In this document: positions 18,409 through 29,088 of the stretch, piece by piece | How the letters are laid out: each line of letters opens with the position of its first letter | Position numbering within the stretch: position 1 is the stretch's first letter | Assembly: GCA_021300155.1 (NCBI GenBank) | Contig: JAJTID010000093.1 | Location: 30,559-94,558, forward strand | From: Pirellula sp. | GTDB lineage: Bacteria > Planctomycetota > Planctomycetia > Pirellulales > Pirellulaceae | Reading direction: 5' to 3' | Length of the DNA stretch: 64,000 nucleotides | Notes under the pieces: model-generated | Told to the model about the DNA's origin: nothing | Databases searched by the model: none | The model's input: the letters and a program-made list of their open reading frames with translations, nothing else | Position numbers and translations under genes: made by a program

Positions 18409-19416
18409 ATGTTTGTTGATCGTGTCGAAATCGAAGTCATCGCTGGTCGTGGAGGCAACGGCTGCATGGCTTTTCGTCGCGAAAAGCACGTCCCACGCGG
18501 CGGTCCATACGGAGGTGACGGTGGAGCTGGTGGAAGCGTCATCGTTCGAGCTCAGAATGGTGTGAATTCGCTTGTGGAATTTGCTCATCAAAAGCATTGG
18601 CGTGCCGAGCATGGGGCACCAGGCCTCGGATCGAATTGTCACGGCAGGAACGGCCATGATCTAGTTCTATGTGTGCCGCCGGGTACTGTGATCATGGATC
18701 GACAGACCGGAATCGTGATTCGCGACCTCGTCAACGATGGTGACGAGATCATCGCAGCTCGCGGCGGTCGAGGGGGGTGGGGCAATACACACTTCAAATG
18801 CTCTACCAATCAGGCTCCGCGCGAAACCACCCCAGGCGGAATGGGTGAGCAACGGCGCGTGATCTTGGAGCTCAAATCGATTGCGGATGTTGGGCTTATC
18901 GGCATGCCCAACGCCGGAAAGAGCACCATGCTTAGCCGCTTGTCGCGCGCACGACCTGAGATTGCGGACTATCCCTTCACTACCAAATTTCCCAATCTAG
19001 GATTGGTGTCCGTCGATATCGATCGAACCTTTGTGTTGGCGGATATTCCTGGATTGATCGAGGGAGCAGCCCAGGGACATGGTCTCGGGCATGATTTCTT
19101 GAGACATATTATGCGTGCAGGTATTTTGGTCCACTTGGTTGAACCGATGCCCATGGATCAATCGGGTCCGATTGGCAATTACAAAGCGATCCGTAAAGAA
19201 CTCGAAGAGTACAGCGATGAGTTGGCGAAGCGGCCTGAGATACTTGTCGTGACAAAATCAGAACTACCGAATGCCAAAGAAGTTCGCGATGCACTCGCGG
19301 AGTTGGTCGGCACAGAGGATGTGATGATTGTGAGTGCAGTAACCGGGCAGGGGCTAAACCAGTTAGTAACACGAATCGCTGAGTTACTGGCACTGCAAAA
19401 AAAGCAAGCTGTATGA
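18409..19416 (+). CDS. obg: GTPase Obg/CgtA
   Basis: Essential ribosome-associated GTPase of 335 residues. The Gly-rich Obg fold covers residues 1-158. The G domain has G1 GMPNAGKS at 165-172, a switch region PFTTKFPNLG at 189-198 and G3 DIPG at 212-215. The G4 motif is the variant TKSE rather than NKxD. The optional C-terminal OCT domain is absent. It acts in large-subunit maturation and stress signalling. The stop overlaps the coaX start by four bases (ATGA at 19413), so translational coupling is likely. Confidence 0.95.
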   Translation: MFVDRVEIEVIAGRGGNGCMAFRREKHVPRGGPYGGDGGAGGSVIVRAQNGVNSLVEFAHQKHWRAEHGAPGLGSNCHGRNGHDLVLCVPPGTVIMDRQTGIVIRDLVNDGDEIIAARGGRGGWGNTHFKCSTNQAPRETTPGGMGEQRRVILELKSIADVGLIGMPNAGKSTMLSRLSRARPEIADYPFTTKFPNLGLVSVDIDRTFVLADIPGLIEGAAQGHGLGHDFLRHIMRAGILVHLVEPMPMDQSGPIGNYKAIRKELEEYSDELAKRPEILVVTKSELPNAKEVRDALAELVGTEDVMIVSAVTGQGLNQLVTRIAELLALQKKQAV

Positions 19417-20273
19417 TCTTGGTGGACATTGGCAACAGCGGAGTTCGAACCGTCCGGTTTGACGACGACTCACTGTCGATGGACCATGTTTACCGTTTAT
19501 CTTGGAATGCGAACCTCAACTCGCGTGGAAAATCCGAACCGAAACAGGAATCGCATTCGAACCAACGATGGTGCACTTCCTTAGATTCTTCTGCTTTCGA
19601 CTGGCTCGTTAGCCACTATGTATCGGTGCCGACCGCCACGTGGTGGATCTCTTCGGTTCAGCAAGCGGCCTTTCTTCAACTCGAGAAAGCGATCGAGAAA
19701 CAGTCACCTCGAAGTTCGATACGCAAGGTGACTTTCGATAACATTCCGATGAAGAAAGCTGTCGATTTTCCAGAGCGAACAGGAATGGATCGAATGCTCT
19801 CAGCATGGGAAGCTTGGATGTCCATTCAACAACCCAACACACTAACGATTCCTGTGATTGTTGCTCAAGCAGGGACAGCGTTAACAGTGGATTGCGTCTC
19901 GAGAGACGGAACGTACCAAGGGGGGGCGATTATGCCCGGTCTAGGACTCTCCTTGCAATTGCTGGCGGCAGGGACGGACCAATTGCCATGGCTCGGCAAT
20001 CATCAAGTAACGGCCGACCCGCCGTTGCCTGGCAAAGATACTTCGCAAGCGATCGCGGCAGGAGTGCATGCTGCGCTCGCCGGTGGTGCTCGATTTCTGG
20101 TCGATCGTTATCGTTCGAAGGCAGAGTGGAAGAATGCCACTGTGGTTGTAACTGGCGGCGATGCGTCTATTCTATCTCGTTACGTCCCACCACCTGCACG
20201 TTGTGTGGATCACCTTGTGCTGCGTGCTTTGTATCGGCTTGCAAAATTAAATCAGGGAACAAATGGGTACTAA
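19413..20273 (+). CDS. coaX: Type III pantothenate kinase
   Basis: Predicted 286-residue CoaX-type enzyme that phosphorylates pantothenate in the first step of coenzyme A synthesis. It has the phosphate-binding DIGNS motif at residues 5-9, a variant of DIGNT. The conserved RTGMDRML is near 120-127 and GTALTVDCV with GGAIMPGL is near 150-175. The coding sequence begins within the last codons of obg. It is slightly longer than the usual 255 or so residues. Confidence 0.92.
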   Translation: MILVDIGNSGVRTVRFDDDSLSMDHVYRLSWNANLNSRGKSEPKQESHSNQRWCTSLDSSAFDWLVSHYVSVPTATWWISSVQQAAFLQLEKAIEKQSPRSSIRKVTFDNIPMKKAVDFPERTGMDRMLSAWEAWMSIQQPNTLTIPVIVAQAGTALTVDCVSRDGTYQGGAIMPGLGLSLQLLAAGTDQLPWLGNHQVTADPPLPGKDTSQAIAAGVHAALAGGARFLVDRYRSKAEWKNATVVVTGGDASILSRYVPPPARCVDHLVLRALYRLAKLNQGTNGY

Positions 20274-20275
20274 TC

Positions 20276-21577
20276 ATGACCGACCAACGGCATTTGCTGC
20301 ATCCGCGTGACGAGATACTCCAAGCGATGGAGAGAATCTATCGTTACCGAATGACGACTACCTCGGGCGGAAACGTGTCGGTACGGCAATCCGATGGGAG
20401 CATTTGGATTACACCCGCCCGCGTGGACAAAGGGAGTTTGACTCGCTCTGATGTCATTCATGTTTTGCCCGATGGTTCGACCGATGGTCCACATCGACCA
20501 TCCTCAGAGTTCCCCTTCCATCAAGCGATCTACAAGGCTCGGCCCGATCTCCGGGCTGTTGTTCATGCACATCCGGTAGCCCTCGTCGCATTTAGTATCT
20601 GCGGAACGATTCCGAGCACACGTATCTTTCATCAGGCATTTTTCATGTCGGGCAAAGTCGGATTTGCACCCTATGCGTTGCCTGGAAGCAGTGCATTAGG
20701 AGACTCGATCGCAAAGCAATTCGCTGCGGGTTGCGAAAGCGTCATTATGGAAAACCATGGAGTCGTCGTCGCTGGCAAGTCTCTGTCTCATGCCTTTGAG
20801 CGTTTCGAAGCGTTCGAGTTTGCTGCCAAGACGCTTTTAAAGGCAAATCGCATTGGTACCCCGAGATATCTTTCCGATGATGAGCTCGCGTTGGCCAACA
20901 AACGGAAGATCTCCATGAATTCCTTTGTGCCTGGCGAGCCGTCGGACCGAGAACGCGAATGCCGCAAGCAGTTAATCGATTTTTTGCGGCGAGGTTGCAG
21001 ACAGAGATTGCTCATTAGTACCGAAGGAAGTTTTTCCGCTAGAATCGACCCGGAGCATTTCTTGATAACGCCTTCGCAGTCAGATCGAGAACGTCTACGT
21101 ATCGACGACCTCGTGCTAGTGAAGGGGAATGCTCATGAAGCGGGGAAGGTCCCAAGCCGCGCGACTCGCCTGCATCAGGCAATTTACGAGAAACATGCTT
21201 CGGTGCAGTCTGTTGTTTTTGCGCATCCGGTAAATGCGACGGCCTTTAGTGTTACCGAAGGAAACTTTGATGCCAGAACGATACCGGAAAGCTATATCTT
21301 CCTCCGCGATGTAGCTAGGATTGCTTACGGGGTTCAGTACGAGAAAGGTGACACGTCGATTGCAGACATTGTTTCTCTGAAATCGCCCGCTGCATTGGTT
21401 GAAAATGACGGCGTCGTCGTGCTAGGAACAAGCATTCTGGATGCTTTTGATCGACTCGAAGTCTTGGAGTCAACGGCAGAGGCCATCATCAATGCGGGAA
21501 GCATCGGAAAAGTAACACCGATGCCCAACGACGTGATTGATGAGCTACGTATTGCATTCAAAATGGACAGCGTCTAA
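20276..21577 (+). CDS. Tandem class II aldolase/adducin-domain protein with degenerate second domain
   Basis: Predicted 433-residue cytoplasmic protein made of two class II aldolase/adducin domains (about 10-212 and 225-420). Domain one keeps the metal triad as His97, His99 and His161 and the likely catalytic Glu78. Domain two has Phe316 in place of the first His and Asp378 in place of the third, and lacks the matching Glu. It is probably non-catalytic. The ATG at 20276 lies two bases after coaX and starts the aligned domain, although the frame is open far upstream. Substrate might be a sugar phosphate or a methylthio-sugar, but this is open. Confidence 0.85.
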   Translation: MTDQRHLLHPRDEILQAMERIYRYRMTTTSGGNVSVRQSDGSIWITPARVDKGSLTRSDVIHVLPDGSTDGPHRPSSEFPFHQAIYKARPDLRAVVHAHPVALVAFSICGTIPSTRIFHQAFFMSGKVGFAPYALPGSSALGDSIAKQFAAGCESVIMENHGVVVAGKSLSHAFERFEAFEFAAKTLLKANRIGTPRYLSDDELALANKRKISMNSFVPGEPSDRERECRKQLIDFLRRGCRQRLLISTEGSFSARIDPEHFLITPSQSDRERLRIDDLVLVKGNAHEAGKVPSRATRLHQAIYEKHASVQSVVFAHPVNATAFSVTEGNFDARTIPESYIFLRDVARIAYGVQYEKGDTSIADIVSLKSPAALVENDGVVVLGTSILDAFDRLEVLESTAEAIINAGSIGKVTPMPNDVIDELRIAFKMDSV

Positions 21578-21643
21578 TAACGTCAGCACCATTTCGAAAA
21601 TCGGTCGTTTCACTCGCGATGGCATGAAGATCGCGAGCTCCTA

Positions 21644-24265
21644 CTAAGTAGACTCGATAGCGCGTAGAAGATTTTGTCGAAGTGTATAGAGCCGGGTTGG
21701 TTCGGTAATCTTTCCGCCACCCACTTCCGTCACGTAGAACACATCTACGACTTGATCCAGGTGTGTGCTTACTTTGGCCACTTGCAAATCGAGCTTGAGG
21801 TCAAAGAGTGTTCGGGAGATATCGTAGAGTAGCCCAGTTCGGTCGTACGCAAAGACGTTAATAATGGTGTGCAAGTCGGAGGTGGCGTTATCAAAACGTA
21901 TCTGCGTCGGTTGGAGCCTGGCTGCGGCTGCATCATTATTGGATTGCATTTTCCATACGCGACGGAAGACAGGTGGGCTAATATTCTGTGGATCTACTGC
22001 GAGAATGAGTTGTTTGCAGACTTCCGTAATGCGATGCGACGGCGGCGTACCTTCGTAGTCAGGGTCCTCGACGAGGAATCGGTCCCATGCGATCATACCG
22101 GGCTGTGTGTGGATCTCTGCCGATAGAATACTGAGTCCCTGGCTTGCCATGGCGCCTGCAATACGATGGAATAAACCGATCGCTTCTTCTTGGCGAACTG
22201 CAATGACGTACTCGGTTGCGTCGCGATCTGTCTGAAACGCTCCCCACGCTTGAGCTGGATGATCGAAGGTTAGTTGACGTAATCGCCGCAGCTCTTCCAT
22301 CACCTGCTTTGGTTTCAAGTTCAGAAGATAACCAGCGGGAACCTTGTCGATTTGCTCCTTCCACCAACTATCATCTCGCTCGCGAACCGAGAGAAGTGCT
22401 TCGGTTGCTTTGCGCTGAGTACTTACGATGTCCAGGAATCTTTGTCCGGGACTCTCGCTCCGGAATTGCGATTCGGTGGCATCATACAATTGCAAAATAA
22501 GGTTGAGTTTCCAATCGTTCAACGCGCCAGGACCGACTGCATCGAGATCTGCGCATGACAGGACCATCAAGTGCTGAAGACGTTCGATGGAACCAACTTG
22601 CTTTGCGAACTGAACAGCGGGGGCTTTTTGCGATAGATCAAACCGAAACGCCGTGTGGGTCATAAGCAAATGCTGATGCACAAGAAAGATCAACAGATCT
22701 CGATCTGCGTCGGACAACCGGAGTATCGTGGCTGTTTCCTCTGCAATGATTTTTCCTACCTCGCTATGATCTTCGACAAAGCCTTTTCCCAGATCATGAA
22801 GCAACAGCGCCAGATGTAGGATTCTCTTGTTCTTTAAACTGCGATAGACCCGCCCAAGAACGTTGTCGTCCTTGGCAAAGTCACAGGCGGACTCCACAGA
22901 ACGAATACAGTGTGCATCGACCGTGTATTTGTGATATTCATTGAATTGTAGGAGACATCGTGCATGTCGCATCGCAGGAATGATCTGCTCCAAAACACGC
23001 AGTTCGTGCAGCCGGCGAAGTACATCTCCCAATCGCCTCGGTTCGCAGATCAGGTCTAGAAATCGATTGATCGCTTCCTGAGATGCTTGGACATCCTTTC
23101 GTCGAAGCATTGTCTGACGAATGGTGCGCCATGTTCGGTGCTCAATTCTTCGATTGTAACGATTGGATAATTGCATCAACTCCAACACCCGAGCTGGATC
23201 CGATTTGATTCGATTCAAACCAGATTTGGTCGCCCATATTTCATTCATTCCCAGGCGGATGCCGCCGCCAATCGGCAAGCCCAAGAACTTTGCAATGATC
23301 GAAATAAGACTGAGCCATGATTGGGAATAGCCCACGAAGTTTGCTGAAGAGTAGCGAACTTCGCTGGTGATTTCGAAGAATTGCTGCATGAATTCTTCGA
23401 CAGGCAACACACCTTCCGAGCCCTTGAGCTGGTAGAGCGAGGCAAGCTCCATCTGTTTGGTTCGATCCAGTGAATCCTGCGAACGCCCTGCTCGAAAGTG
23501 GAGTTCATTTCGAAGACGCAGTAGATACTGATATCCATCGCGAATGGTGTGGTAGTCTTCCTCCTCGAGTATTCCCATCGCAGTCAGTTGCTCAGGATCC
23601 TTTTCTCCGTAACAAACGAACCCGATCCATCGAACCATCTGTACATCGCGTAAACATCCACGGGAACGCTTTACATTCGGATGGAGCAGATAGATTGTTT
23701 CGCCGTATTTCTTGCGTTCAGCCAGTCGCTCATTCTCGATCATGCGAGCAAGCCGAATGGAGCGTCGCTTGCAACCAATTGAAATCGAGTGAAAAAACTG
23801 ATTGAATAACGATTGGCTTCCGTCGAGCAATCTCATTTCAAAGAACGAGGTAAGTGTTGTTGCATCAGACCATCCAGCCGAACGAGCCTGCGCGGCAGTT
23901 CTAACGGAGATGGAAAGCTGCAACCCAGCATCGACAATCATTTGGCCTATCGCGCGAGCGAGAGGGGTTATTGATGCTTCAGTACCCCGATAGAGAAGCA
24001 TGAGATCGATGTCGGAATACGGAGCCAGATCACGTCGACCGTAGCCGCCGAGCGCGATAAATGCGTAAGACGACGGGTCTGGGACGGATCCAAGATCCTC
24101 GAGCGCAGCCGCGATCAAACGCTTTACCGCATCATCAACATCGTCCGTCCAAGCGGAACAAACTTGGAAGCCGGCAGCGCCAGATGCGTGCAGAACTTTA
24201 GCCTTGCCGCGCGCCTCGATGAGAAACGCGCGTTCTAAAACAACTTGTTGATGGAGAGAGGACAA
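21644..24265 (-). CDS. glnD: PII uridylyltransferase/uridylyl-removing enzyme
   Basis: Nitrogen sensor of 873 residues that adds or removes UMP on PII according to glutamine. The nucleotidyltransferase motif GGYGRRDL is at 73-80, with catalytic Asp85 and Asp87. The HD domain near 470 has LLHDLGKG. Two ACT domains for glutamine sensing lie near 690-770 and 800-870. Length and order match the family. The gene lies 52 bp downstream of the PII gene on the same strand, so they are likely co-transcribed. No glutamine synthetase or ammonium transporter gene is in the window. Confidence 0.94.
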   Translation of the reverse strand: MSSLHQQVVLERAFLIEARGKAKVLHASGAAGFQVCSAWTDDVDDAVKRLIAAALEDLGSVPDPSSYAFIALGGYGRRDLAPYSDIDLMLLYRGTEASITPLARAIGQMIVDAGLQLSISVRTAAQARSAGWSDATTLTSFFEMRLLDGSQSLFNQFFHSISIGCKRRSIRLARMIENERLAERKKYGETIYLLHPNVKRSRGCLRDVQMVRWIGFVCYGEKDPEQLTAMGILEEEDYHTIRDGYQYLLRLRNELHFRAGRSQDSLDRTKQMELASLYQLKGSEGVLPVEEFMQQFFEITSEVRYSSANFVGYSQSWLSLISIIAKFLGLPIGGGIRLGMNEIWATKSGLNRIKSDPARVLELMQLSNRYNRRIEHRTWRTIRQTMLRRKDVQASQEAINRFLDLICEPRRLGDVLRRLHELRVLEQIIPAMRHARCLLQFNEYHKYTVDAHCIRSVESACDFAKDDNVLGRVYRSLKNKRILHLALLLHDLGKGFVEDHSEVGKIIAEETATILRLSDADRDLLIFLVHQHLLMTHTAFRFDLSQKAPAVQFAKQVGSIERLQHLMVLSCADLDAVGPGALNDWKLNLILQLYDATESQFRSESPGQRFLDIVSTQRKATEALLSVRERDDSWWKEQIDKVPAGYLLNLKPKQVMEELRRLRQLTFDHPAQAWGAFQTDRDATEYVIAVRQEEAIGLFHRIAGAMASQGLSILSAEIHTQPGMIAWDRFLVEDPDYEGTPPSHRITEVCKQLILAVDPQNISPPVFRRVWKMQSNNDAAAARLQPTQIRFDNATSDLHTIINVFAYDRTGLLYDISRTLFDLKLDLQVAKVSTHLDQVVDVFYVTEVGGGKITEPTRLYTLRQNLLRAIEST

Positions 24266-24317
24266 TGGACAGCACCGTGCTGAAGGCGTGTCGAATGAGG
24301 ATAATCAACGTGTTGGC

Positions 24318-24674
<357 letters not shown>

Positions 24675-24800
24675 CTAGCTGTCAACGAATCGCAGGACCG
24701 CCTGTGCGATACCCCGCACATCCCGCATCTCCAGTGTACCAAGATAGAATCCTTCGCAACAAGACTCCTTTGATTTCAGCCAAGAATTTACCCAGGTTCC

Positions 24801-26492
24801 TCACTTTCCCGTTCGATCATCCGGTGGAGCTACCGCGCGATCCACGACTTTCCGCAATCTACTAGTAATGTCTCGTTCCGAAAAAACGGCAAAGGAATAT
24901 TCTCGAGACGAACATATGGCCTTCTGGTGTCGCTGTTGTATCAGCTTACTTGATGCTGCTTCGATAGATTCAGACTCATCATGGATATTGGCGAGAATCT
25001 TGGTGCGTAGCGAAGCCATCCGACCGTGCCACTCTGACTTCGCATGGCCGCTCGGGATATTCGTAATCAACGATTTGTGTTCCGTCAATAAAATCTGTGC
25101 CGTCGGAGATCGCGGGTCCAAGAATCGTTCGGGCGCCGAGCGAAGCCATCGAAGCTGATCGTTCAATTTTCTTTCGTCGAGTTCGAATGCTCCTGCAGGC
25201 TCTTCTATTGGCAAATGAAGTGTCGCCGATGCAACGATCATCTTTGGTGGCGTTAACCCCCATAAACGGCAAGCGATCTCGTCGGTCACAGAATCATACA
25301 ATCCGCCTCCCACACCGTGCACGAACAAATCGCTGAGAACAAAACGTAGAAACAAAGTCGTCATCAAGGCGCGTGGTCGAATGCAAATCCCCTCTTGGCA
25401 CCATTCGTTCCACAATAGCTGACACCTCCCTGTGTTGATATCCCGTGCGAGATCGTCGGGAATACGCAGTAGTATCGATGCATCATGCGATGGTGAGTTT
25501 GCAAGATAGCTGCCTCGAGCGGATTGCGAAAACCACAGCTTGTTCCGATAGTTATCTTGCTGAATCTCTGATTCTGCAGGACGGGAGCGATACATCCAAA
25601 ATGGCATCTCTACCCAACCGGCATGCGATTGAAGTTCAGGCACCGGCTGGGCTGCATTTCGAATTTTGCGTCGCTGGCGAAACTCATCTCGGCTACGGTT
25701 GTAAGCATCAATCAATTTGGTCGATTCACTAAGGCATCGAAAAACAAACTCTCCGAAAGCAGAGCGTTCACAGAGTTGACTCATGCGGACTTCGCTATTC
25801 TGGATGCCGCACGACAATTCCACGCTTCGTCTCAAAAGGGAGAATGCATCTCCGACAGATCTGTTAGTCGAAATGCAATGCTCCAATAAGGAAAACTTGG
25901 TGGACAGAATGGGCTCCCAGCCTTGTGAGATACAGTCTCTCTCTACTGATAGCACTATCTCTCGCCAATCGGGAAGCATTGATGGTTCGAGATAGGTTGA
26001 CTGCCAAGGAAGCGGAGGATGCGCCAGGCTTCGAAACGGAAGTACATTGTTTCTTACGACGAGCTTTCCCGCCTTTTTGTAAATCGTTTTGATGGTGTCC
26101 GCTTTTGCTAAGTCATGATCAATGATGACGTGCAATGGCTGGCACGGAGATCCGTTTTCGCAAAGCTTTTGAGAAATGCCTGCGAGAAGATAGTTCTTAA
26201 ACCACACGCCTGGATGAAACAACTCTGGCTGATGTCCACCCACCAACCAATGCTTCGGTGCGGTCGTTTTTCGTAATGTACCTGTATTTAAAGGTCCACA
26301 CTCATCATCAAATTTTTGTGCCGCTTCGAGAGCCTCGGTCCTCGCTAGCACTCTCAAGTCTTGAAGCCATCGCGGCGAGTCGACCTGAAGTCCTAGGTTA
26401 TAAGAGAGCAGCCCATCGACCGATTCAGACAATGGATACAACAGGTGTGAATTGTTGTCTCTCGGGACAATGAACGATTTATTGGTAGACAC
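24801..26492 (-). CDS. Conserved-looking protein of unknown function, faintly BshC-like
   Basis: Predicted 563-residue cytoplasmic protein without signal peptide or membrane helices. The stretch VGGHQPELFHPGVWFKNYLL (about 104-123) followed by PLHVIIDHDLAKAD (about 141-154) loosely recalls the TGQQPGLFGGP and EDHD motifs of bacillithiol synthase BshC. The rest shows no clear match by eye. It lies 30 bp after the glycosyltransferase gene on the same strand, so the two are probably co-transcribed. The BshC suggestion is weak. Confidence 0.6.
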   Translation of the reverse strand: MSTNKSFIVPRDNNSHLLYPLSESVDGLLSYNLGLQVDSPRWLQDLRVLARTEALEAAQKFDDECGPLNTGTLRKTTAPKHWLVGGHQPELFHPGVWFKNYLLAGISQKLCENGSPCQPLHVIIDHDLAKADTIKTIYKKAGKLVVRNNVLPFRSLAHPPLPWQSTYLEPSMLPDWREIVLSVERDCISQGWEPILSTKFSLLEHCISTNRSVGDAFSLLRRSVELSCGIQNSEVRMSQLCERSAFGEFVFRCLSESTKLIDAYNRSRDEFRQRRKIRNAAQPVPELQSHAGWVEMPFWMYRSRPAESEIQQDNYRNKLWFSQSARGSYLANSPSHDASILLRIPDDLARDINTGRCQLLWNEWCQEGICIRPRALMTTLFLRFVLSDLFVHGVGGGLYDSVTDEIACRLWGLTPPKMIVASATLHLPIEEPAGAFELDERKLNDQLRWLRSAPERFLDPRSPTAQILLTEHKSLITNIPSGHAKSEWHGRMASLRTKILANIHDESESIEAASSKLIQQRHQKAICSSREYSFAVFSERDITSRLRKVVDRAVAPPDDRTGK

Positions 26493-26522
26493 GAGTAGAT
26501 GGTATCAGCGACAGCATCGATG

Positions 26523-27272
26523 TTAACATTCGCCAGAACAGATGGCAGGAGCATGTGGCAAACTATAGCCTCGATCCTTCATGGCCTGAATACTGTCGTC
26601 GATGACTCGGTTGTAGTAGGCCAAACGAACAGAGCCATCGTCCAACGCCCCTCCGAAGGAACGCGATTCATCCAAATAGATCAACGGAACCGGTATCTCC
26701 AAAACAGAAAGACCGATCATCGCCGCCTGAGTCCAAAGTTCAAGCGGCATCGCATAGCCGTCAACCGTAATGTCTAAGTGCCGAAGGGCTTCAGTTCGAT
26801 AGGCCTTGAATCCACAGAATGTGTCAGTCAAGTTCCAATAGAAAAGGTCATTGATCCTCTTCGTCACTTGTTTGTTGATGAACAATCTCTGCGCCGGTGG
26901 AACGCTGTCGCCGTCGTACTGCTTCAAATACCGTGATCCCGAAACGATGTCGACATTATGGCAAGCCGAATAAAAACGAGGTAACCGCTTTGGCTGATGC
27001 TGTCCATCGCAGTCCAATGTCACAATTATTTCGTACCCCTCGTCGATCGCATATTGAAATGCCGTTCGAAGCGCTGCGCCGTAACCTTGGTTCTGCTCGT
27101 GATGCAGAACGGAGATGTCTGTCCGAGCGTCCAGTATCTCGCGAGTCCCATCACTCGAGCCATCATTCACCACTAAGACATGCGACGCGTGCTTCGATAC
27201 TTCATCGAGAACCTGGCCGACGTATCCCACCTCGTTATAAACGGGTAATGCGGCTAACCACTTTTTTGTCAT
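26523..27272 (-). CDS. Family 2 glycosyltransferase (dolichol-phosphate mannose synthase-like)
   Basis: Predicted 249-residue GT-A glycosyltransferase. The nucleotide-binding LPVYNE is at 9-14, NDGSSDGT at 36-43 and the metal-binding DCD at 87-89 followed by GQHQP. The domain resembles those that transfer sugar to polyprenyl phosphate. It lacks the C-terminal membrane segments of ArnC/GtrB types, so it is probably soluble or peripheral. Donor and acceptor are unknown. Confidence 0.88.
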   Translation of the reverse strand: MTKKWLAALPVYNEVGYVGQVLDEVSKHASHVLVVNDGSSDGTREILDARTDISVLHHEQNQGYGAALRTAFQYAIDEGYEIIVTLDCDGQHQPKRLPRFYSACHNVDIVSGSRYLKQYDGDSVPPAQRLFINKQVTKRINDLFYWNLTDTFCGFKAYRTEALRHLDITVDGYAMPLELWTQAAMIGLSVLEIPVPLIYLDESRSFGGALDDGSVRLAYYNRVIDDSIQAMKDRGYSLPHAPAICSGEC

Positions 27273-27598
27273 GATCGATCTTCATGTGCGGAAGTTATAG
27301 TGCGAAAAAACAAGCACTTTTGAGATGAAAATTTATGCAAACTTCCACCCACGCATTGTAGATCGCACCCCCGAGAGGTCAACGTTTCCGTATCCTGATT
27401 GTGGGGGAGCTTTTTCCAGGTCATAATCGTCAGAACCGCTACACGCCGTACATTGGCTGCAATTCGGCTCGTATAAGCTCGCTAGGCCACAGATCTTGCC
27501 AGATTTCTATGGCGAACTCTTTTGGTGGGGTAAAGTTTCCTCGGCAGTAAAAATCTGCCACTCATTCTCTTTACTCCTATCTTTTTGGCGGGACGGAC
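27273..27598. other. Intergenic region between divergent genes
   Basis: This gap separates a glycosyltransferase gene on the minus strand and a small gene on the plus strand and must hold both promoters. A hairpin GGCAG/CTGCC with loop TAAAAAT lies at 27543-27559, about 40 bp before the small gene's ATG. No clear promoter pair or RNA gene is visible. Confidence 0.4.
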
Positions 27599-27949
27599 AT
27601 GGCAAAATCAGAAATCGCAGGATCAGAAATCGTCACTTTAAATCGACGCACACGTGATCGCCGAGTCGCTGACCCAGCAGATTCGAAGCTAAAGTCCATT
27701 ATCGCGAATGAACGACGCAAGAACAAAGTACAGCGCCGACGCCAAATCGACCCAACGACTTGCGAGCGTGACTATTCGGGCGACGAAGTTGAATTCATGC
27801 GAGCTCTAGAGCAATACAAACGTACGAGCGGTCGCATGTTCCCAACGTGCAGTGAAATCCTCGAAGTTGTCCGTGCTCTCGGCTATGTCCGCGTGACTCC
27901 CACGATGAATAGCGAAAACCAAGAGACTACTGAAACAACGCTTTCGTGA
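27599..27949 (+). CDS. Small basic protein of unknown function
   Basis: Predicted 116-residue protein. The N-terminal half is rich in Arg and Lys (about 15-50). The C-terminal half, [20 protein letters not shown] followed by a helical segment with [20 protein letters not shown], looks like a small folded helical domain. It could bind nucleic acid, but this is a guess from charge. Its last 23 bases overlap the 3' end of ftsY on the opposite strand. Confidence 0.7.
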   Translation: MAKSEIAGSEIVTLNRRTRDRRVADPADSKLKSIIANERRKNKVQRRRQIDPTTCERDYSGDEVEFMRALEQYKRTSGRMFPTCSEILEVVRALGYVRVTPTMNSENQETTETTLS

Positions 27950-28970
27950 ATTCCTCTGGATTGAAGATTGCTAGATCTTCTAACCGTTCGCCCAACCCAA
28001 CAAACTTTACGGGTAGTCCAAATTGCTCCGCGATCGGAACAATCACGCCTCCTTTTGCGCTACCATCGAGCTTGGCAAGCACAATACCGGTACAGCCAGC
28101 CGCTTGCGAGAACCCCTTTGCCTGACTGATAGCGTTCTGACCTGCAGTCGCATCGAGCACAAGAAGCACTTCGTGTGGTGCTCCCTCGATCTGTTTTGCG
28201 ATCACGCGTTTGATCTTTTCGAGCTCTTGCATCAAGTTGTTTTGCGTCTGCAATCGACCGGCCGTGTCAATGATACAAACATCGTAGTTTTCGGCGATCG
28301 CTTTTTGCAATGTTCGATACGCTACGCTTCCTGGATCGGAACCATGTTCTCCGAGCACGATGTCGCAACCGATTCGATCTGACCAAATCTTGAGTTGCTC
28401 TACCGCTGCGGCTCGAAAAGTATCGCCAGCACCCAACAATACTTTATTGCGATGACGCGTTAGTCGGTACGCTAACTTTGCAATCGAAGTCGTCTTGCCT
28501 GACCCATTGACTCCAACAACCAAAATACAGGTCGGTCCACTGTCCGCAAACTTGAGAGGGGCTTTCTTATTCCTGAGCGCCGTACCAATCTCGTTCCGAA
28601 CAATCTCTAAAACATTCTCCATCTCGATTTTTCGAGCGCGGTATTGGTCGTAGATGGAGTCTTTGATCTTCGTCGCCATGGCATTGCCCATGTCCGTGCG
28701 AACCAAAATCGCATACAACTCGCTCAAAAACTCATCATCTACCAATCGGCCTTCTGCAGTCCAAAGATCGCGAATGTCCGTTTTGAGTAGCTCGTTCGTC
28801 TTGGTCAGTACGCGACGCCACCAACTCGTTTTGTTAGTTGGATCCGGTGACTCCGAATTATCCGCAGATTCAGCAGACGGGTCGTCGAGAAGTTCGCTCG
28901 ACTCGATCGATGATTCTTCGGAAGGATTAGGAGTGTTCGTCTCTTCGCGTTTTCGCTTCCAAAAAACCAT
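27927..28970 (-). CDS. ftsY: Signal recognition particle receptor FtsY
   Basis: SRP-receptor GTPase of 347 residues that docks ribosome-nascent-chain complexes at the inner membrane. An acidic, Ser/Glu-rich A region covers residues 11-48. The N domain follows, then the G domain with GVNGSGKTT at 153-161, [11 protein letters not shown] near 182, IDTAGRLQ near 235 and [10 protein letters not shown] near 295. The A domain is short, which is common outside Proteobacteria. It converges with the small gene at 27599 with a 23-bp overlap. Confidence 0.97.
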   Translation of the reverse strand: MVFWKRKREETNTPNPSEESSIESSELLDDPSAESADNSESPDPTNKTSWWRRVLTKTNELLKTDIRDLWTAEGRLVDDEFLSELYAILVRTDMGNAMATKIKDSIYDQYRARKIEMENVLEIVRNEIGTALRNKKAPLKFADSGPTCILVVGVNGSGKTTSIAKLAYRLTRHRNKVLLGAGDTFRAAAVEQLKIWSDRIGCDIVLGEHGSDPGSVAYRTLQKAIAENYDVCIIDTAGRLQTQNNLMQELEKIKRVIAKQIEGAPHEVLLVLDATAGQNAISQAKGFSQAAGCTGIVLAKLDGSAKGGVIVPIAEQFGLPVKFVGLGERLEDLAIFNPEEFTKALFQ

Positions 28971-29088
28971 TCGTGATCGTCGTTGCCTTTAGAATCTAGG
29001 ATTTGCGATGATCCCTTCTTTTGATCAGCGCTTCTCAATTTCCGGTCTGATTGTTACGGAGATGCGGTGGGATTGATACGGCAAATTG

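Noticed and set aside
19805-20275. Long N-terminal extension of the class II aldolase protein
   Set aside because: The frame is open through coaX, but the extension overlaps coaX in another frame and lacks aldolase similarity; the ATG at 20276 fits the family.
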